Shown: positions 52,284-59,802 of the stretch, one piece after another
How the letters are laid out: each line of letters begins with the position of its first letter
How positions within the stretch are numbered: the stretch's first letter is position 1
Assembly: GCF_900116365.1 (NCBI RefSeq)
Contig: NZ_FPAG01000012.1
Coordinates: 1 to 59,802 of the forward strand
Source: Zhouia amylolytica
GTDB taxonomy: Bacteria > Bacteroidota > Bacteroidia > Flavobacteriales > Flavobacteriaceae
Direction: 5' to 3'
Length of the DNA stretch: 59,802 bases
The notes under the pieces: model-generated
Told to the model about the DNA's origin: nothing
Seen by the model: only the letters and a program-made list of their open reading frames with translations
The model's database searches: none
Program-made: the position numbers and the translations under genes

Positions 52284-55052
52284 TTAATCTAAGTACATCA
52301 TACTACTTTTTTTCTTTTTACCTCCAAACTGATCGAATTTAAACGTAAAACTCATCATAAAGTATCGCTGTAGAACTGTACCTTGAAAATCCTGAATGTA
52401 ATCGGTTCCGGTTGATCTTCTGGTATTGTTATTCTGATTGAGCAGATCGTAAGCTAATACTTTTAAAGTGGCCTTTTCCTTAAACATTTGCATTCCCAAA
52501 CTCATGTTCCAGAACAAGGCATCTTTGTCAAATCCCGGTCCGACATTACTATTATACGTATAACTAATATCATTCCCCCAGATAAGATTTTTCGGCCAAT
52601 AGGTCGTTGTTTTTAAAGTCGCTCTTTGGGTTACAAAATTGATGTCATCTACAGCACTTAAATTATACCTGGTATCGGTATATCCGAATTCATAACCCGG
52701 TTCTAATTCGAGCATTTCCAAAAAATTTAAGGTAGTTGAAATTCTTGGAGTTATGGAATAAGAATTACTTTCCAGTTGCTCTCCGTTACTAAAGCTTACT
52801 CCTTTGTTATAATTAAAATATGGTTTTATATTAATCTTAGCCGTGAAGGTACTATCCTTTTTAAACTGTTTTGAATACCTGGCGGACCCGTAAATGGAAT
52901 AATTACCATCTATGTTGCGATATTCTGTTGTTCTTATAAAGTCTTCATCGGTAGTGGTTACCGCGACAATTTTATCAGTTTCAGCCCGTAGGCTTGCATG
53001 GAAAAACATTCCCGTTCGTTCCTGCCAATTGTAATTATTAAAACTCAAACTAAGGCTATGGTTTGTCGAAGGATTCAAATCGGGATTACCAATCACAATA
53101 TTCAATGGATTACTAACATCCGGCACAGGCTGTAACTGACGAACAGATGGCATATTTAAATCAGAGTAATACCATAAGGACATACGCTTCCGCTTATCGA
53201 AACTATAATTAGCATTGGCGGTGAATAATAAGTTTTCGTATTTATTATTAAAGGTGGTACTCTGCAAAAAATCTTCATTATCCAGTTCGGTAAAAAAGTA
53301 CCTGGCAGACAATCCAAATCTGAACTTCTCCCCATTTCTTCTAAATCCTGCTTCAGGGTAATGCTGTTTATTCTCAAAGTTAAAATCAGAACTCAAGAGC
53401 GTATTAAAATCGTCATAGACTTGTGATACTTCATCGTAATCATATACACTTTTTTCATTCTTATTCATTGCGTTTCGGAAGTTATATCCAAGGCTTACAA
53501 AGGTCTTTTTGGAGAGTGGGTGATTATAGGTAAACCCTAAATTATAGCTATCGGTTGTAGCATTGGTAAATGTTTGTTGATCGAGTTCTTCATCTGAAGG
53601 GTTATCACCGAAAACCTCTCTTCGGGTATAAAAATTGGACACATTCATGTTTTCGGTATTATTATTTGAAAACCCAAACCTTATGTATCTTCCAATGGTA
53701 TCTAACTTTTTGAAGATATTCAATTGATTCGTAAAATTACGTTGTTCGCCATTACTGACGGTTCTACTTCTGTTTCTATTAATCAGTTCATCCTGATCAC
53801 TGATACTCTCGGTAGCACTTATGTTCTCGGAATCGGTATTATTAACGCTCATTGCCGGCTGTACCGAGATCCTTAGGGTTTCATCGATATCGAATTCAAG
53901 ATTCGCAGCTCCTCTATGCGACTTGGTAGTACCTTCAAAATTAGATTCGGAATTGGTAAAGAAACTACCATCCGGCAAGAAGTTTTCTCTATTGGTTCTC
54001 TGATCATTATAGGAATCACTTGAAGTAAAAAAATAATTAGCATCGAGCTCATATTTACCTTTTTTTGCATTTGCATAGCTGGCACCAAGGTTTGAGGTTG
54101 TTACTATTCCCTGTCCAAAACCAAAAGACATCCCTCCTACAGAAAATGCCCCATTGGAATTGAATGAGATCCCTCTACTGGTATTACCTACCATATCGTA
54201 AATCTCATCGAACGAAAACCCGGCATTATTGATATTATTTGCTCCTGTAAGTATACTTACCCGTTCTTTATTATTGAAATAATTTAAAAGACCGTTGAGT
54301 TGATAGCGGTCGTCGGTACCATAACCTGCGGACAATCGTCCCATCATTCCTTTGTTCTTATCTTCCTTGATGGTAAGGTTAATAGTTTTTGTTTCTCCAT
54401 TACCCTCCTCTCCTGCGAATTCCTGGGTTTTTGTTTTGGTATCGGTAATCTGAATCTTACTAATAATTTCTTTTGGAAGGCTCTTGGTTGCTACTTTGGG
54501 GTCGTTACTAAAAAAAACCTGCCCATTGACCAATACCTGATTTACTTCCTTTCCGTTGACCGTTATTTTACCTTCCGAATCGATCTCGACCCCAGGTAGT
54601 TTTTTCAGCACATCTTCGACGGTGGCATCTGGTCTTGTTTTAAAAGAATCTGCGTTAAATTCTAAAGTATCTTTTTTAATGGTAATGGGAATGCGTTCCC
54701 CAACAACACTTACGCCATCCAATTCCTGCAATTGAGGCTGTAGTAGAATATCGCCAACCTCAAATTTCGGTTTATTCAGCACGAACTCTTTCATTACGGA
54801 TTTGTACCCATTATAGGTAAAAAAGACGTTTACTTTAGGTTCGGAGGTTTTGAAATCGAGTTGAAAACCACCGTTATTCTCGGAAATGGTATATGAAATC
54901 AGGGTACTATCTTTTATGCTTTCCGCATAAATAGTTGCTGATTCCAGTAATTGTTGCGATTCTTTTTCCTTAACGGTTCCGGTTATGGTGTAATCTTGCG
55001 CAAAGATTAGACTACTCGTAAAGAGTAGCAATAAAGTACATAATCTGATCAT
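52284..55052 (-). CDS. TonB-linked outer-membrane beta-barrel protein 3
   Basis: A 922-residue paralogue, first in transcription order. Signal peptide ending LIFAQ, carboxypeptidase-regulatory-like domain, plug-like stretch with FNADSFKTRPDATVEDVLKK and LPGVEIDSEGKITVNGKEV, and a barrel with NPLNIVIGNPDLNP. It differs most from the other two in the plug (ATVEDVL for ANVEELL) and in the loops. A -7 box lies about 20 bp upstream. The gene is divergent in neither direction: der follows in the same orientation upstream, so co-expression with der is possible. Confidence 0.9.
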   Translation of the reverse strand: MIRLCTLLLLFTSSLIFAQDYTITGTVKEKESQQLLESATIYAESIKDSTLISYTISENNGGFQLDFKTSEPKVNVFFTYNGYKSVMKEFVLNKPKFEVGDILLQPQLQELDGVSVVGERIPITIKKDTLEFNADSFKTRPDATVEDVLKKLPGVEIDSEGKITVNGKEVNQVLVNGQVFFSNDPKVATKSLPKEIISKIQITDTKTKTQEFAGEEGNGETKTINLTIKEDKNKGMMGRLSAGYGTDDRYQLNGLLNYFNNKERVSILTGANNINNAGFSFDEIYDMVGNTSRGISFNSNGAFSVGGMSFGFGQGIVTTSNLGASYANAKKGKYELDANYFFTSSDSYNDQRTNRENFLPDGSFFTNSESNFEGTTKSHRGAANLEFDIDETLRISVQPAMSVNNTDSENISATESISDQDELINRNRSRTVSNGEQRNFTNQLNIFKKLDTIGRYIRFGFSNNNTENMNVSNFYTRREVFGDNPSDEELDQQTFTNATTDSYNLGFTYNHPLSKKTFVSLGYNFRNAMNKNEKSVYDYDEVSQVYDDFNTLLSSDFNFENKQHYPEAGFRRNGEKFRFGLSARYFFTELDNEDFLQSTTFNNKYENLLFTANANYSFDKRKRMSLWYYSDLNMPSVRQLQPVPDVSNPLNIVIGNPDLNPSTNHSLSLSFNNYNWQERTGMFFHASLRAETDKIVAVTTTDEDFIRTTEYRNIDGNYSIYGSARYSKQFKKDSTFTAKINIKPYFNYNKGVSFSNGEQLESNSYSITPRISTTLNFLEMLELEPGYEFGYTDTRYNLSAVDDINFVTQRATLKTTTYWPKNLIWGNDISYTYNSNVGPGFDKDALFWNMSLGMQMFKEKATLKVLAYDLLNQNNNTRRSTGTDYIQDFQGTVLQRYFMMSFTFKFDQFGGKKKKSSMMYLD

Positions 55053-55071
55053 TTTTTGATTGAATTTTCAA

Positions 55072-55079
55072 CAAAACTA
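55072..55079 (-). promoter_or_regulatory. -7 element of the barrel 3 gene
   Basis: TAGTTTTG on the minus strand matches TAnnTTTG, 19 bp before the ATG. The nearest upstream TTG is 15 bp away, shorter than the optimal spacer. Confidence 0.5.
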
Positions 55080-55134
55080 AAGCATTAGTTCAACCAAAAA
55101 ACTAAGAAAGTGTTAAAAAATTGGTTATGTTTCC

Positions 55135-56439
55135 CTATTTTTTCCTAAAATATACCTGAATCGGCACTCCGTTAAAGTCAAAATTTTCCCTCAGCTTATT
55201 TTCGACAAATCTTCTGTATGGGTCTTTAATGTACTGTGGTAAGTTCGCAAAAAATGCAAACTGAGGTGTTGGAGTTGGTAATTGAGTACAGTATTTAATT
55301 TTAACATACTTCCCTTTCGCCGCAGGTGGTGGCGTCTTTTCAATTAGAGGAAGCATGGTATTGTTGAGTTTAGAAGTTGATATCTTTTTACTTCTATTAT
55401 TATAAACCTCAACGGCCGTTTCTATAGCCTTATAAATACGTTGTTTGGTAAGTGCAGACATAAAAACGATTGGCACATCGGTAAAAGGTTCTATTTCTTT
55501 TCTGATTTTACGTTCAAAATCTCTAATGGTATTGGTTTCTTTCTCTACCAGATCCCATTTATTCACTAAAATAACGACTCCTTTTTTATTTCTTTCTGCC
55601 AGCCAGAAAATATTAGAGTCCTGTCCTTCAAATCCTCTTGTTGCATCGATTACCACTAAGCACACATCGGCATGTTCAATGGCTCTTACGGATCTCATTA
55701 CAGAATAGAATTCCAGATCTTCTTTTACTTTGGCTTTTCTTCTGATTCCTGCGGTATCTACCAAATTAAACTCAAACCCAAAGCGATTATAACGTGTATC
55801 TATACTATCTCTGGTGGTACCTGCAATATCAGTAACTATATATCTGTCTTCGCCGATAAGTGCATTGATAAAAGAAGATTTACCTGCATTTGGCCTTCCA
55901 ACGACAGCAAATCGTGGCAATTCATCTTCTTCCTTTTCTACGAATTCCGGAAGGGCTTCCACTACTGCATCCAATAGTTCACCACTCCCACTTCCGTTAA
56001 TACTTGAAATGGTATAATATTCACCCAGGCCTAATGCATAAAACTCAACAGCATTTGCTTCCCTGGTTGCATCATCCACCTTATTCACAGCCACGAAAAC
56101 CGGCTTCTCAGCCTGACGTAGTAATTTAGCAACATCTTCATCCATTCCTGTCACACCGACCTCTACATCGACCACAAAAATCAATACATCAGCCTCGTCT
56201 ATGGCAAGTTCTACTTGTTTATCAATTTCCTGTTCGAAAATATCATCACTTCCAACAACATAACCTCCCGTATCTATCAAAGAGAACTCTCGTCCGTTCC
56301 AGTCGGCTTTTCCATAATGACGATCGCGTGTAACCCCACTTATGGAATCCACTATCGCTTCTCTTCTTTGAATCAATCTATTAAACAAGGTAGACTTCCC
56401 AACATTTGGTCTTCCTACTATGGCTACAATACCACTCAT
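55135..56439 (-). CDS. der: GTPase Der (EngA)
   Basis: A double-GTPase essential for 50S ribosome maturation, cytoplasmic. 434 residues from the ATG at 56439 ([19 protein letters not shown]). The longer frame from 56460 starts with TTG within the -7 box and so is rejected. Domain 1: [17 protein letters not shown]. Domain 2: [27 protein letters not shown]. The KH-like C-terminus (about 350-434) with [17 protein letters not shown] and [16 protein letters not shown] completes it. Confidence 0.97.
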   Translation of the reverse strand: MSGIVAIVGRPNVGKSTLFNRLIQRREAIVDSISGVTRDRHYGKADWNGREFSLIDTGGYVVGSDDIFEQEIDKQVELAIDEADVLIFVVDVEVGVTGMDEDVAKLLRQAEKPVFVAVNKVDDATREANAVEFYALGLGEYYTISSINGSGSGELLDAVVEALPEFVEKEEDELPRFAVVGRPNAGKSSFINALIGEDRYIVTDIAGTTRDSIDTRYNRFGFEFNLVDTAGIRRKAKVKEDLEFYSVMRSVRAIEHADVCLVVIDATRGFEGQDSNIFWLAERNKKGVVILVNKWDLVEKETNTIRDFERKIRKEIEPFTDVPIVFMSALTKQRIYKAIETAVEVYNNRSKKISTSKLNNTMLPLIEKTPPPAAKGKYVKIKYCTQLPTPTPQFAFFANLPQYIKDPYRRFVENKLRENFDFNGVPIQVYFRKK

Positions 56440-56457
56440 AAACAAAAAATTAGGTTG

Positions 56458-56465
56458 CAAAGGTA
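56458..56465 (-). promoter_or_regulatory. -7 element of the der promoter
   Basis: TACCTTTG on the minus strand matches TAnnTTTG, 18 bp before the ATG at 56439. Transcription would start near 56451, downstream of the TTG at 56460, which excludes that start. Confidence 0.6.
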
Positions 56466-56656
56466 AGCTTTACATCCTTAAGTTAAAACATGTATTACAA
56501 GTTATAAATTTCGAGTACTATTATTTTATTTCAAACAATCTTGACAGCCTATACCAACTCCCTTTTAAACGAGCCATAAATAACTTATTATTAACACATT
56601 ATATGACATATTATTCGGAACTTTAAAGTTGCTATTAACCAACATAAAACAACATC

Positions 56657-57196
56657 ATGACATCATTAAAAAGAATACTTCTCGTATTCACCATCGGATT
56701 ATTCACATGTGCTGTCACTGCACAAAACGACAAAGACCAAAAAATAATTGACGACGCCAAGACTGCCAAGGCTTCCTTGTTAGATGCCAATCCTGACCTA
56801 AAGGATTTTTTTGATAATTCTGCAGGCTATGTTATTTTTCCAAATGTAGGCAAGGGCGGATTTATTGTTGGAGGAGCTTCCGGAAACGGTGTGGTCTATG
56901 AAAAAGGAAAGATGATCGGTATGGCCGGTTTGAAAAAGCTGAATGTTGGCCTGCAAGCCGGGGGCCAAGCCATTATTGAAGTTATCTTTTTTGAAACGCA
57001 AAATGAACTGGATCAATTTAAAAAAGGTAAATTTAAGTTTGATGCCGGTGCATCTGCCACTGCGATTCACTCGGGAGAATCGGTTGATGCCAAATATTCA
57101 GAAGGTGTAGCTGTATTCACGCATACCAAAGGTGGTCTGATGGCTGAGGCCTCAGTGGGTGGACAAAAATTCAAATACAAAGCATTCAAGGAATAA
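56657..57196 (+). CDS. SYLF-domain (Ysc84-like) exported protein
   Basis: A 179-residue protein with signal peptide (1-22, ending VTAQN) and a SYLF domain: AKASLLDANPDLKDFFDNSAG, then FPNVGKGGFIVGGASGNGVVYEKGK, and the closing GVAVFTHTKGGLMAEASVGGQKF. SYLF domains bind lipids or metals in eukaryotes; the bacterial role is unknown. The ATG at 56657 is the only suitable start. Single gene, converging with era and sharing a terminator. Confidence 0.92.
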   Translation: MTSLKRILLVFTIGLFTCAVTAQNDKDQKIIDDAKTAKASLLDANPDLKDFFDNSAGYVIFPNVGKGGFIVGGASGNGVVYEKGKMIGMAGLKKLNVGLQAGGQAIIEVIFFETQNELDQFKKGKFKFDAGASATAIHSGESVDAKYSEGVAVFTHTKGGLMAEASVGGQKFKYKAFKE

Positions 57197-57201
57197 AAAC
57201 A

Positions 57202-57234
57202 ATAAAGGCTTGGGAAATCCAAGCCTTTATTTTT
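57202..57234. terminator. Bidirectional terminator SYLF / era
   Basis: ATAAAGGCTTGG, GAAAT loop, CCAAGCCTTTAT then TTTT. The stop codon of era (57227-57229) lies inside the descending arm. Confidence 0.9.
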
Positions 57235-58114
57235 GATTATATCCAAACCTTCTTAATTGGTTGGTATTACTTCTCCAGTTTTTATTTACTTTCACATAGA
57301 GTTCTATGTGCACCTGTTTCCCGAAAAACTTCTCCAAATCTTCACGGGCTTGCATCCCTACCTTTTTCAAAGCAGTTCCTTTATGTCCGATAATGATCCC
57401 TTTTTGAGTTTCACGTTCCACCATAATCACGGAACGGATACGAATAATTTTATCATCTTCTAAAAACTCTTCCGTTTCAACCTCCACTGCATAAGGAATT
57501 TCCTTTTTGTAATTCAGCAATATTTTTTCACGGATGGTTTCGTTAACAAAAAAGCGTTCCGGTTTATCCGTTAACTGATCTTTTGCATAAAAAGGTGGTG
57601 AATCTGGTAATAGCTCCACTATTCTATTGAAGACTTCCGGTACATTAAAATTGGTTAAGGCGGAAACCGGATATATTTCAGCTGTTGGCAATTTTTCTTT
57701 CCAATATGCTACTTGTTCTTCCAGTTGCTCCTGACTTGATTTATCAATTTTATTCAACAGTAATAACACTGGAATTTCAGAATGCTGTAAACGCTTGAAG
57801 AACGCCTCATCTTTTAATTCTTTTTCACCGATCTCCACCATATAGATCAGTAAGTCTGCATCTTCAAAGGCGGATTTCACAAAATCCATCATGGATTCCT
57901 GCAATTGGTATGCAGGTTTGATAATACCCGGAGTATCTGACAGGATCACCTGAAAATTATCGCCATTAACGATTCCGAGGATTCGATGGCGTGTAGTCTG
58001 GGCTTTGGAGGTGATAATGGAAAGCTTTTCACCTACAAAAGCATTCATCAGGGTTGACTTCCCAACGTTCGGGTTCCCTATGATATTTACAAAACCAGCT
58101 TTATGATTACTCAT
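57227..58114 (-). CDS. era: GTPase Era
   Basis: GTPase that assists 16S rRNA processing and 30S assembly; cytoplasmic, membrane-associated. 295 residues, normal length. G1 [14 protein letters not shown] (12-25), G3 SDTPGI, G4 LNKIDKS, and a C-terminal KH domain with KGIIIGHKGTALKKVGMQAR and VHIELYVKVNKNWR. The ATG overlaps the end of the symporter gene by 8 bp, so translation is coupled to it. Confidence 0.97.
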   Translation of the reverse strand: MSNHKAGFVNIIGNPNVGKSTLMNAFVGEKLSIITSKAQTTRHRILGIVNGDNFQVILSDTPGIIKPAYQLQESMMDFVKSAFEDADLLIYMVEIGEKELKDEAFFKRLQHSEIPVLLLLNKIDKSSQEQLEEQVAYWKEKLPTAEIYPVSALTNFNVPEVFNRIVELLPDSPPFYAKDQLTDKPERFFVNETIREKILLNYKKEIPYAVEVETEEFLEDDKIIRIRSVIMVERETQKGIIIGHKGTALKKVGMQAREDLEKFFGKQVHIELYVKVNKNWRSNTNQLRRFGYNQK

Positions 58115-59471
58115 GTTTTACTTTTAATTGATTAAAATAGCTATTCATGGCCAGATTCATTTTTGGAGCCAGCCATAATACTGCAATCATATTCGGGATA
58201 CTCATCAGGGCAAATGCCAAATCTATGAGCCCCACCACCAAATCGACAGAAGCTACTGCTGCAAAGATAATGCTGATGATATAAATAGCGTTATAATACT
58301 TGCCTATTTTTGGTCCGGCGAGATAGTTGAGGCATTTTGTTCCGTAATACGAATAGGTAAACAAGGTCGAAATCCCAAAACAAATGATCATAACCATGAG
58401 CAGTTCATCTCCAAAACCATGCATTAATTTCTCAAAAGCGGACAATGTAAGGGCGATTCCATTGCTCTCTGCCTCTATATACACGCCACTGATAATAATA
58501 ATCAAGGCTGTAATGGTACAGACAATGATTGTGTCAATAAAGGGTCCGAGCATCGCAACCAAGCCCTCATGAACGGGTTGATTGGTCTTTGATTGCCCGT
58601 GATACATTGGAGCGTTCCCTACACCGGATTCATTAGAAAAAACAGCTCGTCGAATTCCCAAAAGAATTAACCCCCACAGACCACCCTGGGTAGCGGTTTG
58701 AATGTTAAACGCCTCGGTAAAAATCAATTTGAATGATGGTGCAATGGCTTCCGCATTGGTAGCCAGAATGTATACGGCTGTCAACATATAAAGCACAACC
58801 ATGAACGGGACAATAGCTGTGGCTGCTTTCACAATTGACTTCAAGCCACCATAGATTACAAAAATGGTTATGATGGTGAGTACGACACCGATTACGAGTT
58901 TCCAATAAAACTCACCCAGACTCAGGTATTGCTCGGGGTTTATTACTTGTACTACACTCTGAGTTAACTGATTTGCAGTAAAGGCCGGTAGCACTCCTAC
59001 CAAACCAGCGATAGAGAAAAACACTGCAAGAGGTCGCCCGTATTGCTTTAGTCCCAGCTTCATGTAATACATTGGTCCACCGAGCACATTTCCATGCTCG
59101 TCTTTTTCTCTTAACAGAATGGCCAGGCCACAGGAATAAAACTTAATTGATGCCCCAATAATCGCGGTGAGCCACATCCAAAACACAACTCCCGGTCCAC
59201 CGAAATAAATTGCTATAGCGACCCCGGATATATTTCCAAGGCCGACGGTAGAGGCCACCACTGAAGATAGTGCTTGAAAATGACTTACCTGACCACTATC
59301 AGATTCATGATCGTATTTACCTCTGATCACATCGATAGCATGTTTAATATGCAGGTATGGTTTAAATCGGGAATAAAAAACTAAAAAACAACCTCCCCCA
59401 ATGGTAAGGACTAACATAATCCACTCTGTATAGCTTGTAATATGACCAATAGCTTCGGTTAATTCTTTCAT
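58107..59471 (-). CDS. Alanine/glycine:cation symporter (AGCS family)
   Basis: A 454-residue inner-membrane protein with about 10-11 hydrophobic segments. Motifs of the AGCS family: SVVASTVGLGNISGVAIA (about 70-87), GGPGVVFWMWLTAIIGASIK, LGGPMYYMKLGLKQYG and FSNESGVGNAPMYHG. It probably imports alanine or glycine with sodium. It begins the transcript that continues into era with an 8-bp overlap. Confidence 0.93.
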   Translation of the reverse strand: MKELTEAIGHITSYTEWIMLVLTIGGGCFLVFYSRFKPYLHIKHAIDVIRGKYDHESDSGQVSHFQALSSVVASTVGLGNISGVAIAIYFGGPGVVFWMWLTAIIGASIKFYSCGLAILLREKDEHGNVLGGPMYYMKLGLKQYGRPLAVFFSIAGLVGVLPAFTANQLTQSVVQVINPEQYLSLGEFYWKLVIGVVLTIITIFVIYGGLKSIVKAATAIVPFMVVLYMLTAVYILATNAEAIAPSFKLIFTEAFNIQTATQGGLWGLILLGIRRAVFSNESGVGNAPMYHGQSKTNQPVHEGLVAMLGPFIDTIIVCTITALIIIISGVYIEAESNGIALTLSAFEKLMHGFGDELLMVMIICFGISTLFTYSYYGTKCLNYLAGPKIGKYYNAIYIISIIFAAVASVDLVVGLIDLAFALMSIPNMIAVLWLAPKMNLAMNSYFNQLKVKHE

Positions 59472-59506
59472 CTATAACTTGTTATTGCGCTGGTAAAATT
59501 GTATAT

Positions 59507-59539
59507 TAAAGATAGGTGAAGATATATAATTTATTTCAA
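59507..59539 (-). promoter_or_regulatory. Possible promoter of the symporter-era unit
   Basis: TTG (59537-59539) on the minus strand, a 22-bp spacer, and TATCTTTA (59507-59514), one mismatch from TAnnTTTG. Confidence 0.35.
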
Positions 59540-59596
59540 GGACCGACTAAGGATTAGGTTGTTGCATTTTATCAATTAAAATAAATTAATTTTTAT

Positions 59597-59626
59597 TTGG
59601 TAAACTTTAAAATGGTTGTATATTTG
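59597..59626 (+). promoter_or_regulatory. Promoter of the initiator tRNA gene
   Basis: TTG at 59597-59599, a 19-bp spacer, TATATTTG at 59619-59626: a full match to the Bacteroidetes consensus, 13 bp before the tRNA 5' end. Confidence 0.8.
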
Positions 59627-59638
59627 CACTCGCAAGAT

Positions 59639-59711
<73 letters not shown>

Positions 59712-59717
59712 CAAAGT

Positions 59718-59744
59718 AAACCAGCTAGAAATAGCTGGTTTTTT
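59718..59744 (+). terminator. Terminator after the initiator tRNA
   Basis: AAACCAGCTA, GAAA tetraloop, TAGCTGGTTTTTT: a 10-bp perfect stem with a T run. Confidence 0.9.
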
Positions 59745-59802
59745 ATTTTATAGCAAAAGCGATGTTTACATCCGCTTTGGAGATAAATAAAAAACAAGAT
59801 GC

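Noticed and set aside
46562-55052. SusC-type transporters of a polysaccharide utilisation locus
   Set aside because: No SusD-like gene, glycoside hydrolase or regulator accompanies the barrels, and their plug region is of the OMP_b-brl_3 type.

Overview
This 59.8 kb window comes from the chromosome of a Bacteroidota bacterium, almost certainly a marine-type member of the Flavobacteriia. Support: several promoters match the Bacteroidetes consensus (TTG, a 19-21 bp spacer, TAnnTTTG); base composition is AT-rich; Shine-Dalgarno sequences are scarce; and gene families typical of the group are present (Porin_10-like porin, GSCFA protein, DUF5522 and DUF1573 proteins, OMP_b-brl_3-type TonB-linked barrels, flavobacterial-size urocanate hydratase and aromatic amino acid hydroxylase). 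Most of the window is conserved chromosomal backbone. I see no prophage, transposase, integrase or CRISPR array.

Layout. 1-796: three degenerate ~190-210 bp direct repeats, each opening with an array of 11-bp units, then a mostly blank stretch. 0.8-12.4 kb: porin, rnhB, a large lipoprotein, a TapB-like protein, lipB, a lipoprotein preceded by an unlisted small YqaE/Pmp3 gene, a membrane-spanning LuxR-type regulator, a DUF1573 protein and lysS. 12.5-13.6 kb: two small orphan genes with strong terminators. 13.9-22.8 kb: the most distinctive locus, a planctomycete-flavoured set (PSD1-type cytochrome protein, DUF1501 protein, exported TIM-barrel isomerase/epimerase, DUF2231-cytochrome-LRR fusion, Spy-like protein, Cys-type sulfatase). 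23.0-25.8 kb: a small membrane protein, a serine hydrolase and at least one, probably two, decayed small genes, including a DUF1272 relic with a stop codon at a conserved cysteine. 25.8-29.9 kb: CWC-DUF5522 fusion, the operon PLP desulfhydrase - glucosaminidase - hemL, and a standalone DUF5522 mini-gene. 30.1-36.1 kb: hutU, a DUF4136 lipoprotein, an aromatic amino acid hydroxylase and a second sulfatase. 36.2-41.2 kb (minus): serine hydrolase, GSCFA protein, alaS. 41.3-46.4 kb (plus): LytM/M23 peptidase, MerR, LemA, two TPM proteins and a membrane-anchored MutS-like ATPase. 46.6-55.1 kb (minus): three tandem paralogous outer-membrane barrels. 55.1-59.5 kb: der, a SYLF protein, era and an alanine/sodium symporter. 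59.6 kb: an initiator tRNA with a complete promoter and a terminator.

How the genes fit together. The 13.9-22.8 kb locus looks like an exported system in which a TIM-barrel enzyme, a sulfatase and two c-type cytochrome proteins could jointly process a sulfated or oxidised sugar-like substrate; that is inference from co-localisation and families, since no SusC/SusD pair or glycoside hydrolase is present. hutU and the aromatic hydroxylase suggest amino acid catabolism. The alaS/M23 divergent region carries overlapping promoters with a palindrome exactly in the alaS -33/-7 spacer, and a MerR-type regulator is encoded directly behind the M23 gene. Intrinsic terminators are numerous, and several contain the stop codon of the neighbouring gene.
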